Part shown: positions 1 to 8,047 of the stretch, one piece after another | How positions within the stretch are numbered: position 1 is the first letter of the stretch | How the letters are laid out: every line of letters starts with the position of its first letter | Origin: Candidatus Aquiluna sp. XM-24bin5 | GTDB taxonomy: Bacteria > Actinomycetota > Actinomycetia > Actinomycetales > Microbacteriaceae | Length of the DNA: 64,000 nucleotides | Assembly (NCBI GenBank): GCA_003149555.1 | Contig: QCWE01000001.1 | Coordinates: 584,546 to 648,545 of the forward strand | Direction of reading: 5' to 3' | The notes under the pieces: model-generated | The model's input: only the letters and a program-made list of their open reading frames with translations | Told to the model about the DNA's origin: nothing | Databases searched by the model: none | Position numbers and translations under genes: made by a program

Positions 1-99
1 GCACGTGCAGAGCTCGCTGAGCTTGAGAACAAAGTGCTGTCAAGCAAGACTTATCTAGAAAACCTGCGTAGCGTGGTTGCAGAGCTAGAAAAGGACTAG
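1..99 (+). CDS. C-terminal fragment of a coiled-coil protein (partial)
   Basis: An open frame enters from the left edge and stops with TAG at 97-99. The visible 32 residues are charged and leucine-rich with heptad-like spacing (ELAELENKVL, then YLENLRSVVAELEK), which fits the end of a coiled coil. The next gene starts 5 bases later on the same strand, so the two are probably cotranscribed. Too little is visible to name the protein; a DivIVA-like or other cytoskeletal protein is possible but unsupported. Confidence 0.6.
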   Translation, partial: ARAELAELENKVLSSKTYLENLRSVVAELEKD

Positions 100-103
100 G
101 TAG

Positions 104-1156
104 ATGGAGCAGCGGGCAAGGGTAACAAACGCCTTCCAGATGGGCCTGGTGGGTGGTCTTGGCGTTCTCACGGCCATTCTCTTGGGCGCCGCAATCACTC
201 AAACCGCAACAATCCTCACCTACATCGGCATCGCCCTTTTCATCGCCTTGGGAATGGACCCAATCGTGAGGGCTCTAACCAAATGGAAGCTCCCCAGGCC
301 ACTGGCGGTAATCATCGTGATCGCAGGCTTTTTGGGGGCTGTAGCGCTTCTTCTCTGGGCAATTATCCCGACTGCGGTCACTGAGGCCGGAAAACTTATC
401 AACCGGATTCCGACGATTGTCACGAACGTAATTTCCAATGATCTAATCGCAACTTGGGATGCGCAACTTGGTGGCAGCATCACAGCAGCAGCAGATGGTG
501 CCCTTGAGTTTGTGACCGATAGTTCTAACTGGCCCACGCTTCTTGGAGGCGTCCTTCAGGTCGGATTTGGTTTGCTAAGCGGAGTTGTTGGTTTCATCAT
601 TGTTGTTATCCTCAGTATCTATTTCATGGCTTCCTTGGAGCCAATGAAGGAGTATCTGTCTAGGCTGACAGCCGCATCAAAGCGTGAGCGTTTCAAGAAG
701 CTCACCGACCAGGTCGCTCTCTCTGTGGGTCGTTGGGTGATGGGTCAGACTTCGGTTGCGCTATTACACGCAACCGTGCTGTTCATATTTTTGACCGTTG
801 TTGGATCGCAGTTCTCGCTTCTACTGAGCCTCTCGGCATTCTTGCTGTCGCTAATTCCGCTAGTCGGTCCTGCCTCTGCAGGTCTGCTGGTGGTTGGAGT
901 CAGCTACCTCTCGGGTTCCAGCTATGCGCTCTGGGCACTTATCTACTACCTGATTTACCTGCAGGTTGAGGCCTACCTCATCAGCCCAAGAGTGATGAAG
1001 CGTGCGGTGTCGGTACCGGCATCAATCGTTGTGATTGCAGCCCTCATGGGAGGAACACTCATGGGCATTCTTGGTGCGCTAATTGCAATCCCAGTTGCTG
1101 CATCAATCCTGCTGATAATCAGAGAAGTCTGGATGCCAACTCAGCAGCTTCGCTAG
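104..1156 (+). CDS. AI-2E family transporter (membrane permease)
   Basis: A 350-residue polytopic membrane protein of the AI-2 exporter (AI-2E, formerly UPF0118) family. Hydrophobic segments lie near residues 12-45, 60-85, 150-180, 220-260, 270-300 and 305-340, with the soluble loop around 90-145 typical of the family. The family signature is near the C-terminus: YLISPRVMKRAV, then a glycine/alanine-rich helix ending in IPVAASILLI. Members export small molecules or act as ion antiporters; the substrate here cannot be read from sequence. ATG at 104 follows the upstream stop by 4 bases. The 3' end overlaps the convergent hydrolase gene by 4 bases. Confidence 0.9.
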   Translation: MEQRARVTNAFQMGLVGGLGVLTAILLGAAITQTATILTYIGIALFIALGMDPIVRALTKWKLPRPLAVIIVIAGFLGAVALLLWAIIPTAVTEAGKLINRIPTIVTNVISNDLIATWDAQLGGSITAAADGALEFVTDSSNWPTLLGGVLQVGFGLLSGVVGFIIVVILSIYFMASLEPMKEYLSRLTAASKRERFKKLTDQVALSVGRWVMGQTSVALLHATVLFIFLTVVGSQFSLLLSLSAFLLSLIPLVGPASAGLLVVGVSYLSGSSYALWALIYYLIYLQVEAYLISPRVMKRAVSVPASIVVIAALMGGTLMGILGALIAIPVAASILLIIREVWMPTQQLR

Positions 1157-1860
1157 TAGCTGGTGGGTAGCGTACCCACCTCAGGACTAATTTCCGCAAC
1201 GATCTGATTTAGCACGCGCCTAGTCGCGCTCTCTCCAACCCACAAATGCTTCTCGCCATCAAATGCAAGAACTTTTGAATGCGGGACAATGGCAAAACGG
1301 CTTGCAGCCTCTTCGGGTTTGAGGAACTCATCCAGCTCCGGGACAAACGCAATCAAAGGCCTGGCAAACTCATTCCAGCGGCCTAAATCTTCGGCAGTCG
1401 CCCTGTGAAGTGGTGGTGAGAGGAGGATTGCTCCCTCTATGTCGTGGTCTGGGCCGTATTTGATTGCTAGCTCAGTACCAAAAGACCAGCCAATCAGCCA
1501 AATGTTTCTAAGGCCCTGGCTCTTTACAAAGTCCACCGCCGCGGCCACATCGTGAGATTCAAGTCCACCGCCATCGAAAGCTCCGGAAGAGGTGCCTCTT
1601 GGTGATGATGTGCCTCGGGTGTTGAAGCGCAGGACCGCCATGTTGGCAAGATGTGGAAGTCGATTTGCGGCTTTGCGAAGAATGTGGGAGTCCATGAATC
1701 CGCCGTGCGTTGGCAGCGGATGCAGCGTTACCAGGGTTGCTGATGGAGCCGTCGACTCAGGCATCGCAAGCTCTCCAACTAAGGTCTGACCGTCTGCTGT
1801 CTGGAGCTCAACGTCCTGGCGGATTGCGGGCAAGACGGTGTTTGAGGTTATTTGGTTCAA
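1153..1860 (-). CDS. Alpha/beta hydrolase (dienelactone hydrolase-like)
   Basis: A compact alpha/beta-hydrolase of about 235 residues. The nucleophile elbow GWSFG is near residues 124-128, preceded by an oxyanion-type motif LHPLPTHGG near 47 and a strand with RFNTRGTS near 88-95. A late histidine (GEKHLW) can complete the triad. It resembles the COG2945-type hydrolases; the substrate is unknown. I chose the TTG at 1860 because it overlaps the upstream gene's TGA by 4 bases (TTGA) and has a GGGA 8 bases upstream; another TTG at 1890 would overlap more. It is the last gene of the minus-strand run from rpsB. Confidence 0.78.
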   Translation of the reverse strand: MNQITSNTVLPAIRQDVELQTADGQTLVGELAMPESTAPSATLVTLHPLPTHGGFMDSHILRKAANRLPHLANMAVLRFNTRGTSSPRGTSSGAFDGGGLESHDVAAAVDFVKSQGLRNIWLIGWSFGTELAIKYGPDHDIEGAILLSPPLHRATAEDLGRWNEFARPLIAFVPELDEFLKPEEAASRFAIVPHSKVLAFDGEKHLWVGESATRRVLNQIVAEISPEVGTLPTSY

Positions 1861-2153
1861 GGAAGTATCCCGTCGAATAGCTTCCAGCAATGGTTATGAA
1901 AGTGACGTCGCGACTGAACGCCTCTGTGGATGTCCCAGGCGACTGTGTGGACAATTCCTGGTTCGATTATCACGACACATACGGGGCACACCCAGGTCTT
2001 ACCCTCCTCGGCGTTGCTGCCCATTGTCTGCTGGACCTGAAACTCTCCGCCCCGCTTTTGCTCGGTGTGAGGAATTGACATTCGCAACCTTGTAACGTCG
2101 AGCTCCTCGTACTCTCGCTTTGGCGCTCCCCTACGTCGCTTGCCTCTTGCCAT
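1857..2153 (-). CDS. Small zinc-ribbon-like protein (actinobacterial family)
   Basis: A 98-residue protein with a strongly basic N-terminus (MARGKRRRG) and a C-terminal metal-site pattern: CPVC at residues 56-59, His69, then a His/Cys cluster (HFHNHCW, 84-90). I recognise the layout as a short actinobacterial family often labelled 'ATP/GTP-binding protein', although no nucleotide-binding motif is visible; a treble-clef or zinc ribbon is the better reading. Its ATG shares one base with the stop of the upstream lysozyme-like gene (TGATG), and its 3' end overlaps the hydrolase, so all three are translationally coupled. Function unknown. Confidence 0.75.
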   Translation of the reverse strand: MARGKRRRGAPKREYEELDVTRLRMSIPHTEQKRGGEFQVQQTMGSNAEEGKTWVCPVCVVIIEPGIVHTVAWDIHRGVQSRRHFHNHCWKLFDGILP

Positions 2154-2734
2154 CAGTACCAGTTCTGCTCATCAGAGTGCACTAGAGCTGCACACGGAGA
2201 GCCGTATCTGCCGTCGATGTAGCCAATTCCCCAGCGCACCTGAGTCTCGGGGTTAGTGCGCCAGTCTGCTCCCGCCTTGGCCATCTTGGTGGCAGGCAAA
2301 GACTGTGGGATTCCATAGGCACCAGAGGACTTATTGGTGGCGTTCCAACGCCAGTTGCTCTCTCTTTCCCAGAGCTTGACAAGACAGGAGAACTGGTCGT
2401 AGTCCCAGCCTTTTGACTCAACTTGGGCGAGGGCAAATGCCTTGACGCTGCCAGGTTCTGGGGTTGGCGCCCTCTTGACCGTGATGGGCCTTGCCTCTTC
2501 GCCTGTGAGAACCTCAAAGCTTCCGCGGGAGTACTCAAGTCCAGAAAGTGGCACGAGCTGCAGCGATTGGTAGGCAACCATCGGCTGGTCGTAGGTGTCC
2601 ACGGAGTTTGCAGAGGCAATGGTTCCCGAGTAGGGATCTACGGCCGAGACCATGACCAGGGAGGCCACGAAAAAGTAGCCAAGGACGAACAATCCCCGTC
2701 CTCGGCCTCTAGATACCTTTGCGTGCTTAGCCAT
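2153..2734 (-). CDS. Lysozyme-fold transglycosylase-like exported protein
   Basis: 193 residues: a basic N-terminus, one hydrophobic segment at about 14-32 (signal peptide or anchor), a low-complexity stretch, then a C-terminal lysozyme-like domain from about residue 95. The likely catalytic glutamate is in LWERESNW (Glu123 or Glu125), followed by SSGAYGIPQ near 136 and the ending WGIGYIDGRYGSPCAA, as in actinobacterial peptidoglycan transglycosylases of the SLT/resuscitation-factor type. It probably cleaves peptidoglycan outside the membrane. ATG at 2734 has GGAGG three bases upstream. It starts a three-gene overlapping unit with the zinc-ribbon protein and hydrolase. Confidence 0.82.
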   Translation of the reverse strand: MAKHAKVSRGRGRGLFVLGYFFVASLVMVSAVDPYSGTIASANSVDTYDQPMVAYQSLQLVPLSGLEYSRGSFEVLTGEEARPITVKRAPTPEPGSVKAFALAQVESKGWDYDQFSCLVKLWERESNWRWNATNKSSGAYGIPQSLPATKMAKAGADWRTNPETQVRWGIGYIDGRYGSPCAALVHSDEQNWY

Positions 2735-2772
2735 TTGCCTCCAAGGGCATTAAGCCTATTGGCTGTTGGCTA

Positions 2773-3312
2773 TTAGCGCACTAGCTCCTGGCGCTGAATA
2801 ACGCTCACGACAATCCCGAGAAACTCATTCACTTCAAACCTGGTCGGACCACCGTTTTTTCGGCCGAGCGGGGTCGTCTTTAGCTCAAATGGCTCAGGAG
2901 ACTGCAAAACGCCCTCCTGCACACTGAGCTTTTGCAACACCTCTCTCACTCTTCTCGGGTGGTAGCCGCTTCTTGCTGGACTGAAGCGCTTGTTTGGCTC
3001 CAAGCTCAGCACCTTGACAATGGTTCCAACCATAGTTCGAGTCTCTGTCTTAAACCGCTTCTGGCCGATTCGCTCTAACCTTGCGCTTAGCTCTCGCTTT
3101 TCAAAGTCGATTGCCACGTGTGCGAGAGAGTTATCGGTCTGATCTATCCGATAGCCCCCGGGGACGAGCTCAAACTCGACTGCTGCCAGCATAGAAGGTG
3201 TCACTATCCGACTCTTTGGGTTCTCGTATTGCCTTCGGATGCGATCCAGTAGCGCATCGACCTGCTCCGAGCTGTAACCGAGGACAGAGTTAGCGACGCG
3301 CTCGATTGCCAT
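2773..3312 (-). CDS. DivIVA-domain-like protein
   Basis: 179 residues. It contains several short DivIVA-like motifs of the type GY...VD.LL: GYSSEQVDALLDRI near residue 12, GYHPRRVREVLQKL near 117 and FEVNEFLGIV near 160. A separate basic/hydrophobic segment links them. Members occur next to cdsA-frr in Microbacteriaceae. DivIVA proteins mark curved membranes and organise polar growth and septation; that role is inferred. Its ATG overlaps the cdsA stop by one base (TGATG), so translation is coupled to phospholipid synthesis. Confidence 0.72.
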   Translation of the reverse strand: MAIERVANSVLGYSSEQVDALLDRIRRQYENPKSRIVTPSMLAAVEFELVPGGYRIDQTDNSLAHVAIDFEKRELSARLERIGQKRFKTETRTMVGTIVKVLSLEPNKRFSPARSGYHPRRVREVLQKLSVQEGVLQSPEPFELKTTPLGRKNGGPTRFEVNEFLGIVVSVIQRQELVR

Positions 3313-4133
3313 CAGAACGCGACTTGGGCTAGTAGGTACGCAACGAAAACCGAAGGCAGGAGGGAGTCGATGCGATCCATGAACCCTCCGTGTCCCGGAA
3401 GAACGTCCCCCATGTCCTTCACGTTCAAATCTCTCTTGATTAGTGACTCCGAGAGGTCTCCCAAAACGGAGGTCACCAACATGGCTGCCCCAAATAGTAA
3501 AGCAAAACTAAGTGAACTGGATGTTAATTGTCCCAGGATGATGCCGCCCAAAGCCGCTCCCACTGCAGAGGCTAGAAATCCTTCCCAGGTTTTCTTCGGG
3601 CTGATGCTCGGGATGAGCTTAGTTTTGCCAAAGAATCGACCAACGAGATAACCGAAGCTGTCGATCATCACTACCGCTAGGACTATTCCTAGGACCCAGG
3701 CCGTGCCGCTTTCCATGTTGATAAGAAGTGACGCATAGCTAAGTAGTAGCGGAACATAGACAAGCGAAAAAGCTGTCGCACCAAAGTCTCGCAGCGTTTG
3801 TTTGGCGCTCTGCTGCTTGCCGATGATCAAGAGTGACACCAACCTCCAAACCACCAGGAGTCCAAGTGACCCCAGCAGGGAGAACCATTGACCTATGGCT
3901 CCATAAAAGTATGTGACGAACACGATTGCCGGCGCAGCGAAAGCCGCTCCCGAGGGAACGTGCCAACCAGATACGCGCAGGACGCGCGAAAGCTCATAGG
4001 TTGCAATCGCGGAAGCTACAGCGGCAAAAGAAGTGAAGGCAAGGGGGTGAAGCAGTGAGAGAAGAAAGACCCCGCCGAGGCTAAGCCCAACGGCTATTCT
4101 CGGCCCAAGAGTTCTTGTTTTAGAGCTATCCAA
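3312..4133 (-). CDS. cdsA: Phosphatidate cytidylyltransferase
   Basis: Makes CDP-diacylglycerol from phosphatidic acid and CTP in the cytoplasmic membrane, the branch point of phospholipid synthesis. 273 residues with about seven hydrophobic helices and the C-terminal CdsA signature near residues 232-255: SLIKRDLNVKDMGDVLPGHG followed by a DR pair. Start is TTG at 4133, directly after the frr stop, with AGAGG inside the end of frr. Position downstream of frr is the usual actinobacterial order pyrH-frr-cdsA. Confidence 0.95.
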   Translation of the reverse strand: MDSSKTRTLGPRIAVGLSLGGVFLLSLLHPLAFTSFAAVASAIATYELSRVLRVSGWHVPSGAAFAAPAIVFVTYFYGAIGQWFSLLGSLGLLVVWRLVSLLIIGKQQSAKQTLRDFGATAFSLVYVPLLLSYASLLINMESGTAWVLGIVLAVVMIDSFGYLVGRFFGKTKLIPSISPKKTWEGFLASAVGAALGGIILGQLTSSSLSFALLFGAAMLVTSVLGDLSESLIKRDLNVKDMGDVLPGHGGFMDRIDSLLPSVFVAYLLAQVAF

Positions 4134-4694
4134 CTAGACCTCTAGAAGCTCCGCTTCTTTGTTCTTCAGTGCTTCGTCGATCTTGTCGACATGGGCCTTG
4201 GTAAGGGCTTCGAGCTCTTTTTCTGCTCTATCGACCTCATCCTCGCCGACTGCCCCATCCTTCTTCAGAGCCTCGAGGTCTTCTTTGGCCTTGCGCCTAA
4301 TGTTCCGAACCGAGACTCTACCGTGTTCGGCTTTATCCCGAGTCAGCTTTACATATTCCTTGCGCCTGTCCTCGGTCAGCTCAGGAAGGTTCACCCGAAT
4401 TACGTTGCCATCGGAGTTCGGCTGAGCGCCAAGGTTTGGCATGGCCAGCAGCGCCTTCTCGATGTCAGCCAAAGCTGCTTTGTCATAAGGGGTTATGAGA
4501 ATTGAGCGCGCCTCGGGGTTTTGAATACCGGCCAACTGAGAGAGCGGAGTCGGTGTTCCGTAGTAATCGACCATGATCTTCTGAAACATGGCCGGGTTTG
4601 CTCGGCCGGTTCTGACCGACGCGAAGTCGTCCTTGGTGGCCTCTAGGGCCTTGTCCATCTTGTCCTTGGCCTCAGCCATTACGTCCTGAATCAT
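4134..4694 (-). CDS. frr: Ribosome recycling factor
   Basis: Splits post-termination ribosomes together with EF-G. 186 residues, the normal family length, with the RRF features: N-terminal helix starting [13 protein letters not shown], the motif [12 protein letters not shown] near residue 25, the segment [18 protein letters not shown] near 105-122, and the long C-terminal coiled-coil arm. ATG at 4694 is preceded by GAGGAG nine bases upstream. It is 14 bases downstream of pyrH and abuts cdsA, forming one operon. Confidence 0.97.
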   Translation of the reverse strand: MIQDVMAEAKDKMDKALEATKDDFASVRTGRANPAMFQKIMVDYYGTPTPLSQLAGIQNPEARSILITPYDKAALADIEKALLAMPNLGAQPNSDGNVIRVNLPELTEDRRKEYVKLTRDKAEHGRVSVRNIRRKAKEDLEALKKDGAVGEDEVDRAEKELEALTKAHVDKIDEALKNKEAELLEV

Positions 4695-4708
4695 CTTTTG
4701 AAGCTCCT

Positions 4709-5410
4709 CTAAGCCCGAACTCTAGTGCCGATTGACTTGCCAAGGAGTGCCTTGGTGATGTCGTCCATGCCAAACACCCGCATCGGCATCTTGTTGTCCA
4801 TGCAGAGTGAAAACGCGGTGGCGTCGACTACCTTCAGCCCCTGGACGAGTGCCTCCTGATAGCTGATCTCGCCAAGCTTCTTGGCTCCTGGATCCTTCTT
4901 TGGGTCTGCCGAATAGACTCCGTCGACACCATTCTTCGCGACCAGAACCTCATCAGCGTGGATCTCAAGTGCTCTCTGCGCCGCAACGGTGTCGGTTGAA
5001 AAGTAAGGCAGGCCCGCACCTGCGCCAAAGATGACTACCCGACCCTTTTCTAGGTGCCTGATGGCCCTCAGGGGCAGGTATGGCTCAGCAACCTGGGCCA
5101 TGGAGATTGCGGTTTGAACCCTGACATCGGCTCCAGCCTGCTCAATAAAGTCTTGAAGGGCGAGTGCATTCATGACCGTGCCGAGCATTCCCATGTAGTC
5201 GGCTCGGCCGCGATCCATGCCTCGGTTTGAGAGCTCCGCGCCTCGGAAGAAGTTGCCACCACCGACAACGATGGCTATTTCAACCTCTTTAGATGCCTTT
5301 GCGATTTCCTTGGCGATCTCGGATACCACGTCCGGATTTACTCCCAGCGAACCGCCACCAAAGGCTTCACCGGAGATTTTCAAAAGAACCCTGCGCTTTT
5401 TAGCAGCCAT
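4709..5410 (-). CDS. pyrH: UMP kinase
   Basis: Phosphorylates UMP to UDP in pyrimidine synthesis; amino-acid-kinase fold, usually hexameric and GTP-activated. 233 residues. Visible motifs: [11 protein letters not shown] at the N-terminus, [11 protein letters not shown] near residue 50, [16 protein letters not shown] near 71, GTGxPxFSTDT-like [11 protein letters not shown] near 130. I chose the ATG at 5410 (MAAKKRR) because GGAGG lies four bases upstream; a TTG at 5437 would add nine residues without a better site. Between tsf and frr, as in most bacteria. Confidence 0.96.
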   Translation of the reverse strand: MAAKKRRVLLKISGEAFGGGSLGVNPDVVSEIAKEIAKASKEVEIAIVVGGGNFFRGAELSNRGMDRGRADYMGMLGTVMNALALQDFIEQAGADVRVQTAISMAQVAEPYLPLRAIRHLEKGRVVIFGAGAGLPYFSTDTVAAQRALEIHADEVLVAKNGVDGVYSADPKKDPGAKKLGEISYQEALVQGLKVVDATAFSLCMDNKMPMRVFGMDDITKALLGKSIGTRVRA

Positions 5411-5501
5411 GACACCTCCAGTTGTAGCCAAGGACAATACTAGAGCGGAAAAAGCGAAGTGGGCCCGGCATACGCCGAGCCCACCTAGTAAATCGCTTTA
5501 G

Positions 5502-6329
5502 TTATGCACCAACGCGGAAGCGAACGAAACCGGTCAGCTTCAGGCCAGCTGCCTCAGCAACCTTTCCAACGCTCTGCTTGTTGTCCTTGGCAAAGTCCTG
5601 GTCAAATAGGCAGGTCTCCTTGAAGAACCCGTTCACGCGCCCCTCAACAATCTTTGGAAGCGCAGCCTCTGGCTTACCTTCGTCGCGTGCTGTGGCCTCT
5701 GCAATTTCGCGCTCCTTGGCAACTACGTCTGCTGGGACATCGTCGCGAGTCAGGTACTGAGGGCTGAATGCCGCGATGTGAACCGCAATGTCGTGAGCGG
5801 TGTCACTGTCTGAACCCTCGTAGCCAAGAAGAACACCGACCTGAGGAGGTAGGTCTCGACTTGTGCGGTGAAGGTATGCGTCAATGCCGCTCGCCTCTAC
5901 GACTGCAACCCTGCGAAGTTCTACCTTCTCGCCCATGATGGCGGCCTTGTCCGTGATTGCATCTGCAACTGTGGCACCGCCATGTGGTGCCGCAAGAGCT
6001 GAGTCGACATCGGAGGCTCCGGCTGCAACAACTGCGTCTGCGACCTCTTCTGCGAGGGCCACAAAGTTCTCTGCCTTGGCAACGAAGTCGGTCTCGCAAG
6101 CAAGCTCGATGAGAGTTCCCTTACCGCCCGCAACCCTGGATACGACCAGGCCGTTAGTGGTGGTTCTTCCCTCACGCTTCGAAACACCTTTTAGGCCCTT
6201 GAGGCGGAGTACCTCAAATGCCTTTTCGATGTCGCCATCGGCCTCGTCAAGGGCTCCCTTGCAGTCCATCATTCCGGCGCCGGACTTGTCGCGTAGCGCC
6301 TTTACGTCTGCTGCTGTGTAGTTAGCCAT
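5502..6329 (-). CDS. tsf: Elongation factor Ts
   Basis: Nucleotide exchange factor for EF-Tu. 275 residues with the N-terminal UBA-like segment (AADVKALRDKSGAGMMDCKG), the core motif ACETDFVAKAENF near residue 77, and the C-terminal dimerisation part ending KLTGFVRFRVG. Its ATG overlaps the rpsB stop by one base (TAATG); in most bacteria this gap is tens to hundreds of bases, so the fusion of reading units is a compaction feature. About 90 bases separate it from pyrH. Confidence 0.97.
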   Translation of the reverse strand: MANYTAADVKALRDKSGAGMMDCKGALDEADGDIEKAFEVLRLKGLKGVSKREGRTTTNGLVVSRVAGGKGTLIELACETDFVAKAENFVALAEEVADAVVAAGASDVDSALAAPHGGATVADAITDKAAIMGEKVELRRVAVVEASGIDAYLHRTSRDLPPQVGVLLGYEGSDSDTAHDIAVHIAAFSPQYLTRDDVPADVVAKEREIAEATARDEGKPEAALPKIVEGRVNGFFKETCLFDQDFAKDNKQSVGKVAEAAGLKLTGFVRFRVGA

Positions 6330-7333
6330 TACTTCTCGTCCTTCTTTTCTGCAGTCTTAGCTGGTGCCTTTTTGGCAGGAGCTTTTTTCTCGGCTGCTGG
6401 CTTAGCTGCAGCCTTTGCAGGCGCCTTGGCAGCTGGCTTCTCCTCGGTCTTTGCTGCTGGCTTCTTGGCAGGTGCCTTCTTCTCGGCTGCTGGCTTGGCA
6501 GCAGGCTTCTTAGCGGCCTTTGCGGCAGGTTGAGTTGCCTTTGCAGCTGCTGGAGCTTCGCCGGCCTTTGGCTCATCCTTCTGGCCCTCGAGCAGCTCGC
6601 GCTCCCACTCGGCTAGAGGCTCTGCCTCGGCGTCGGTCTTGGTGTGACGGGCAATCATGCCGTCGGCAGCTGCATCTGCAATCACCTTGGTTAGAAGTTC
6701 GATTGAACGAATTGCGTCGTCATTACCTGGGATGCCGATCTCAACATCATCTGGGTCGCAGTTGGTGTCGAGGATTGCGATAACAGGGATTCCAAGCTTC
6801 TTGGCCTCGGTTACAGCGAGGTGCTCTTTATTGGTGTCAACGATCCAAAGTGCGCTTGGGGTCTTGGTTACGTTGCGAATGCCGCCGAGCGACTTCTCCA
6901 ACTTGTCCTTCTCGCGCTTGAGCATGAGAAGTTCCTTCTTAGTAAGCCCAGACTTAGCAGGATCCTCGAAGTCAATTGCCTCGAGCTCCTTCATGCGGGA
7001 GATTCGCTTGGCTACGGTTGAAAAGTTTGTTAGCAGTCCGCCCAACCAACGCTGGTTGATGAACGGCTGGCCCACTCGCAGAGCTTCCGAGGCAATGGCC
7101 TCCTGGGCCTGCTTCTTCGTGCCGACGAACATGATGGATCCGCCATTAGCAACGAGATCACGAACGAAGTTATAAGCCTGGTCGATGTACTCGACTGACT
7201 GCTGAAGGTCGATGATGTAGATGCCCGAACGATCGGTCAGAATGTGACGCTTCATCTTTGGGTTCCACCTACGGGTCTGGTGACCGAAGTGGACGCCAGC
7301 GTCGAGCAGCTGGCGCATGGTTACGCTTGCCAT
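6329..7333 (-). CDS. rpsB: 30S ribosomal protein S2 with long basic C-terminal tail
   Basis: S2 body from residue 1 to about 255 ([73 protein letters not shown]). It is followed by roughly 80 residues made almost only of Ala, Lys, Pro and some Glu, built from repeats of [13 protein letters not shown] type. Start is ATG at 7333, with AAAGGAG six bases upstream; a further upstream start lacks support. The core is ordinary; the tail is far longer than in E. coli S2. Transcribed with tsf. The leader has several stem-loops (see 7347-7362 and 7465-7508). Confidence 0.97.
   Translation of the reverse strand: MASVTMRQLLDAGVHFGHQTRRWNPKMKRHILTDRSGIYIIDLQQSVEYIDQAYNFVRDLVANGGSIMFVGTKKQAQEAIASEALRVGQPFINQRWLGGLLTNFSTVAKRISRMKELEAIDFEDPAKSGLTKKELLMLKREKDKLEKSLGGIRNVTKTPSALWIVDTNKEHLAVTEAKKLGIPVIAILDTNCDPDDVEIGIPGNDDAIRSIELLTKVIADAAADGMIARHTKTDAEAEPLAEWERELLEGQKDEPKAGEAPAAAKATQPAAKAAKKPAAKPAAEKKAPAKKPAAKTEEKPAAKAPAKAAAKPAAEKKAPAKKAPAKTAEKKDEK
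6335..6570 (-). repeat. Low-complexity Ala/Lys/Pro repeat coding the S2 tail
   Basis: In-frame imperfect tandem repeats of GCT/GCA-AAG-CCA-type codons encode the basic S2 tail. Blocks such as [11 protein letters not shown] occur at least twice. The repeats are degenerate at DNA level, so slippage-driven length change between strains is possible. Confidence 0.8.
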
Positions 7334-7346
7334 AAGGCACTCCTTT

Positions 7347-7362
7347 GGGCACAAATGTGCCC
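7347..7362 (-). promoter_or_regulatory. Stem-loop next to the rpsB ribosome-binding site
   Basis: A perfect inverted repeat, GGGCACA-TT-TGTGCCC on the minus strand, ends one base before the AAAGGAG Shine-Dalgarno of rpsB. In the mRNA it would form a 7-bp helix (loop opening to 4 or more bases) stacked against the ribosome-binding site. This position suits translational control, possibly by S2 itself; that role is inference. Confidence 0.6.
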
Positions 7363-7464
7363 CTCAGTTTTTCGAAATGAGCGGTTGCCCATCTCCCTGG
7401 CATTCCAATCCCCTAGAACCCCGAAGGGACCGAGCTAGCGAATTTTTGTTGGAACGCGCGAATT

Positions 7465-7480
7465 CACATCAAAAGATGTG
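7465..7480 (-). promoter_or_regulatory. Stem-loop at the predicted 5' end of the rpsB leader
   Basis: Perfect inverted repeat CACATC-TTTT-GATGTG on the minus strand. Given the promoter proposed at 7488-7516, transcription would begin at or just before this hairpin, making it a 5'-terminal stem-loop that could stabilise the mRNA. Confidence 0.5.
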
Positions 7481-7487
7481 TGCTGTA

Positions 7488-7516
7488 AGCATACCGCCAG
7501 AATGGCGGCTTTTCCA
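7488..7516 (-). promoter_or_regulatory. Predicted rpsB promoter with palindromic spacer
   Basis: Minus strand: -35 TGGAAA (7511-7516), 17-base spacer, -10 TATGCT (7488-7493). The spacer contains the perfect inverted repeat CCGCCA-TTC-TGGCGG (7494-7508), which could be a repressor site or a cruciform. Predicted leader length to the ATG is about 145 bases. Assigned by eye only. Confidence 0.5.
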
Positions 7517-7561
7517 CTGCTTTTCCTCGGGCTGCAAAGGAGGTTCTCACAGAGAGATTTC

Positions 7562-8047
7562 ATGGGCCTCATGATTAAACTCTTCTTCACGATAAAGGCC
7601 TTCCTTGGGCTCATTTTGAGCCCAATTCCTGCGCCTGAAATTTGGGCCGAGCCCGTTCCTTACTTCTTAGACAAACAGCTCGGTAATTTCGTTGCTCCGC
7701 TCTCGGATCGTGGTCCCGGCCACAGAGGGATCGATGTCGTAGTCGACGATGAGCCTCTCCACTCACCTGTCACCGGCGTCATCTCGTTCAATGGCTTGGT
7801 AGTAGACCGGCAGGTGTTGACCATAACAACCGGCGGCCGCCAAATTAGCGTCGAGCCGATTTGCAGTGAGCTTGAAGTTGGCAAGGTGATTGTCACTGGC
7901 GAGTTGCTTGGAAGAGCCTGCACAGGGCAAGAGGGTTATACCCAGCACTGCGACGGTTGCATTCACCTTTCAGTGCGAACAAGTCGCGGCTATGTGAATC
8001 CACTTTTGTTCTATGGAAAGTTGCGGCCAAGTGAGGTAATTGGCTAA
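7562..8047 (+). CDS. M23/LytM-like exported protein with altered zinc site
   Basis: 161 residues: hydrophobic N-terminus (about 5-22, signal or anchor), then an M23 (LytM) peptidase domain. The first zinc-ligand motif is present (HRGID, His54 and Asp58), but the expected HxH is His135-Leu-Ser137. Comparable proteins beside rpsB in other actinobacteria often carry HWG there, so this is a conserved divergent branch that probably binds peptidoglycan or works differently. ATG at 7562 is chosen for the signal sequence; ATG at 7502 or 7571 cannot be excluded. It is divergent from rpsB and overlaps convergent xerC by 4 bases. Confidence 0.8.
   Translation: MGLMIKLFFTIKAFLGLILSPIPAPEIWAEPVPYFLDKQLGNFVAPLSDRGPGHRGIDVVVDDEPLHSPVTGVISFNGLVVDRQVLTITTGGRQISVEPICSELEVGKVIVTGELLGRACTGQEGYTQHCDGCIHLSVRTSRGYVNPLLFYGKLRPSEVIG

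Noticed and set aside
7494..7512. CCGCCA-GAA-TGGCGG followed by CTTTT as a terminator on the plus strand
   Set aside because: No plus-strand transcript arrives there; the repeat fits better as the spacer palindrome of the rpsB promoter.
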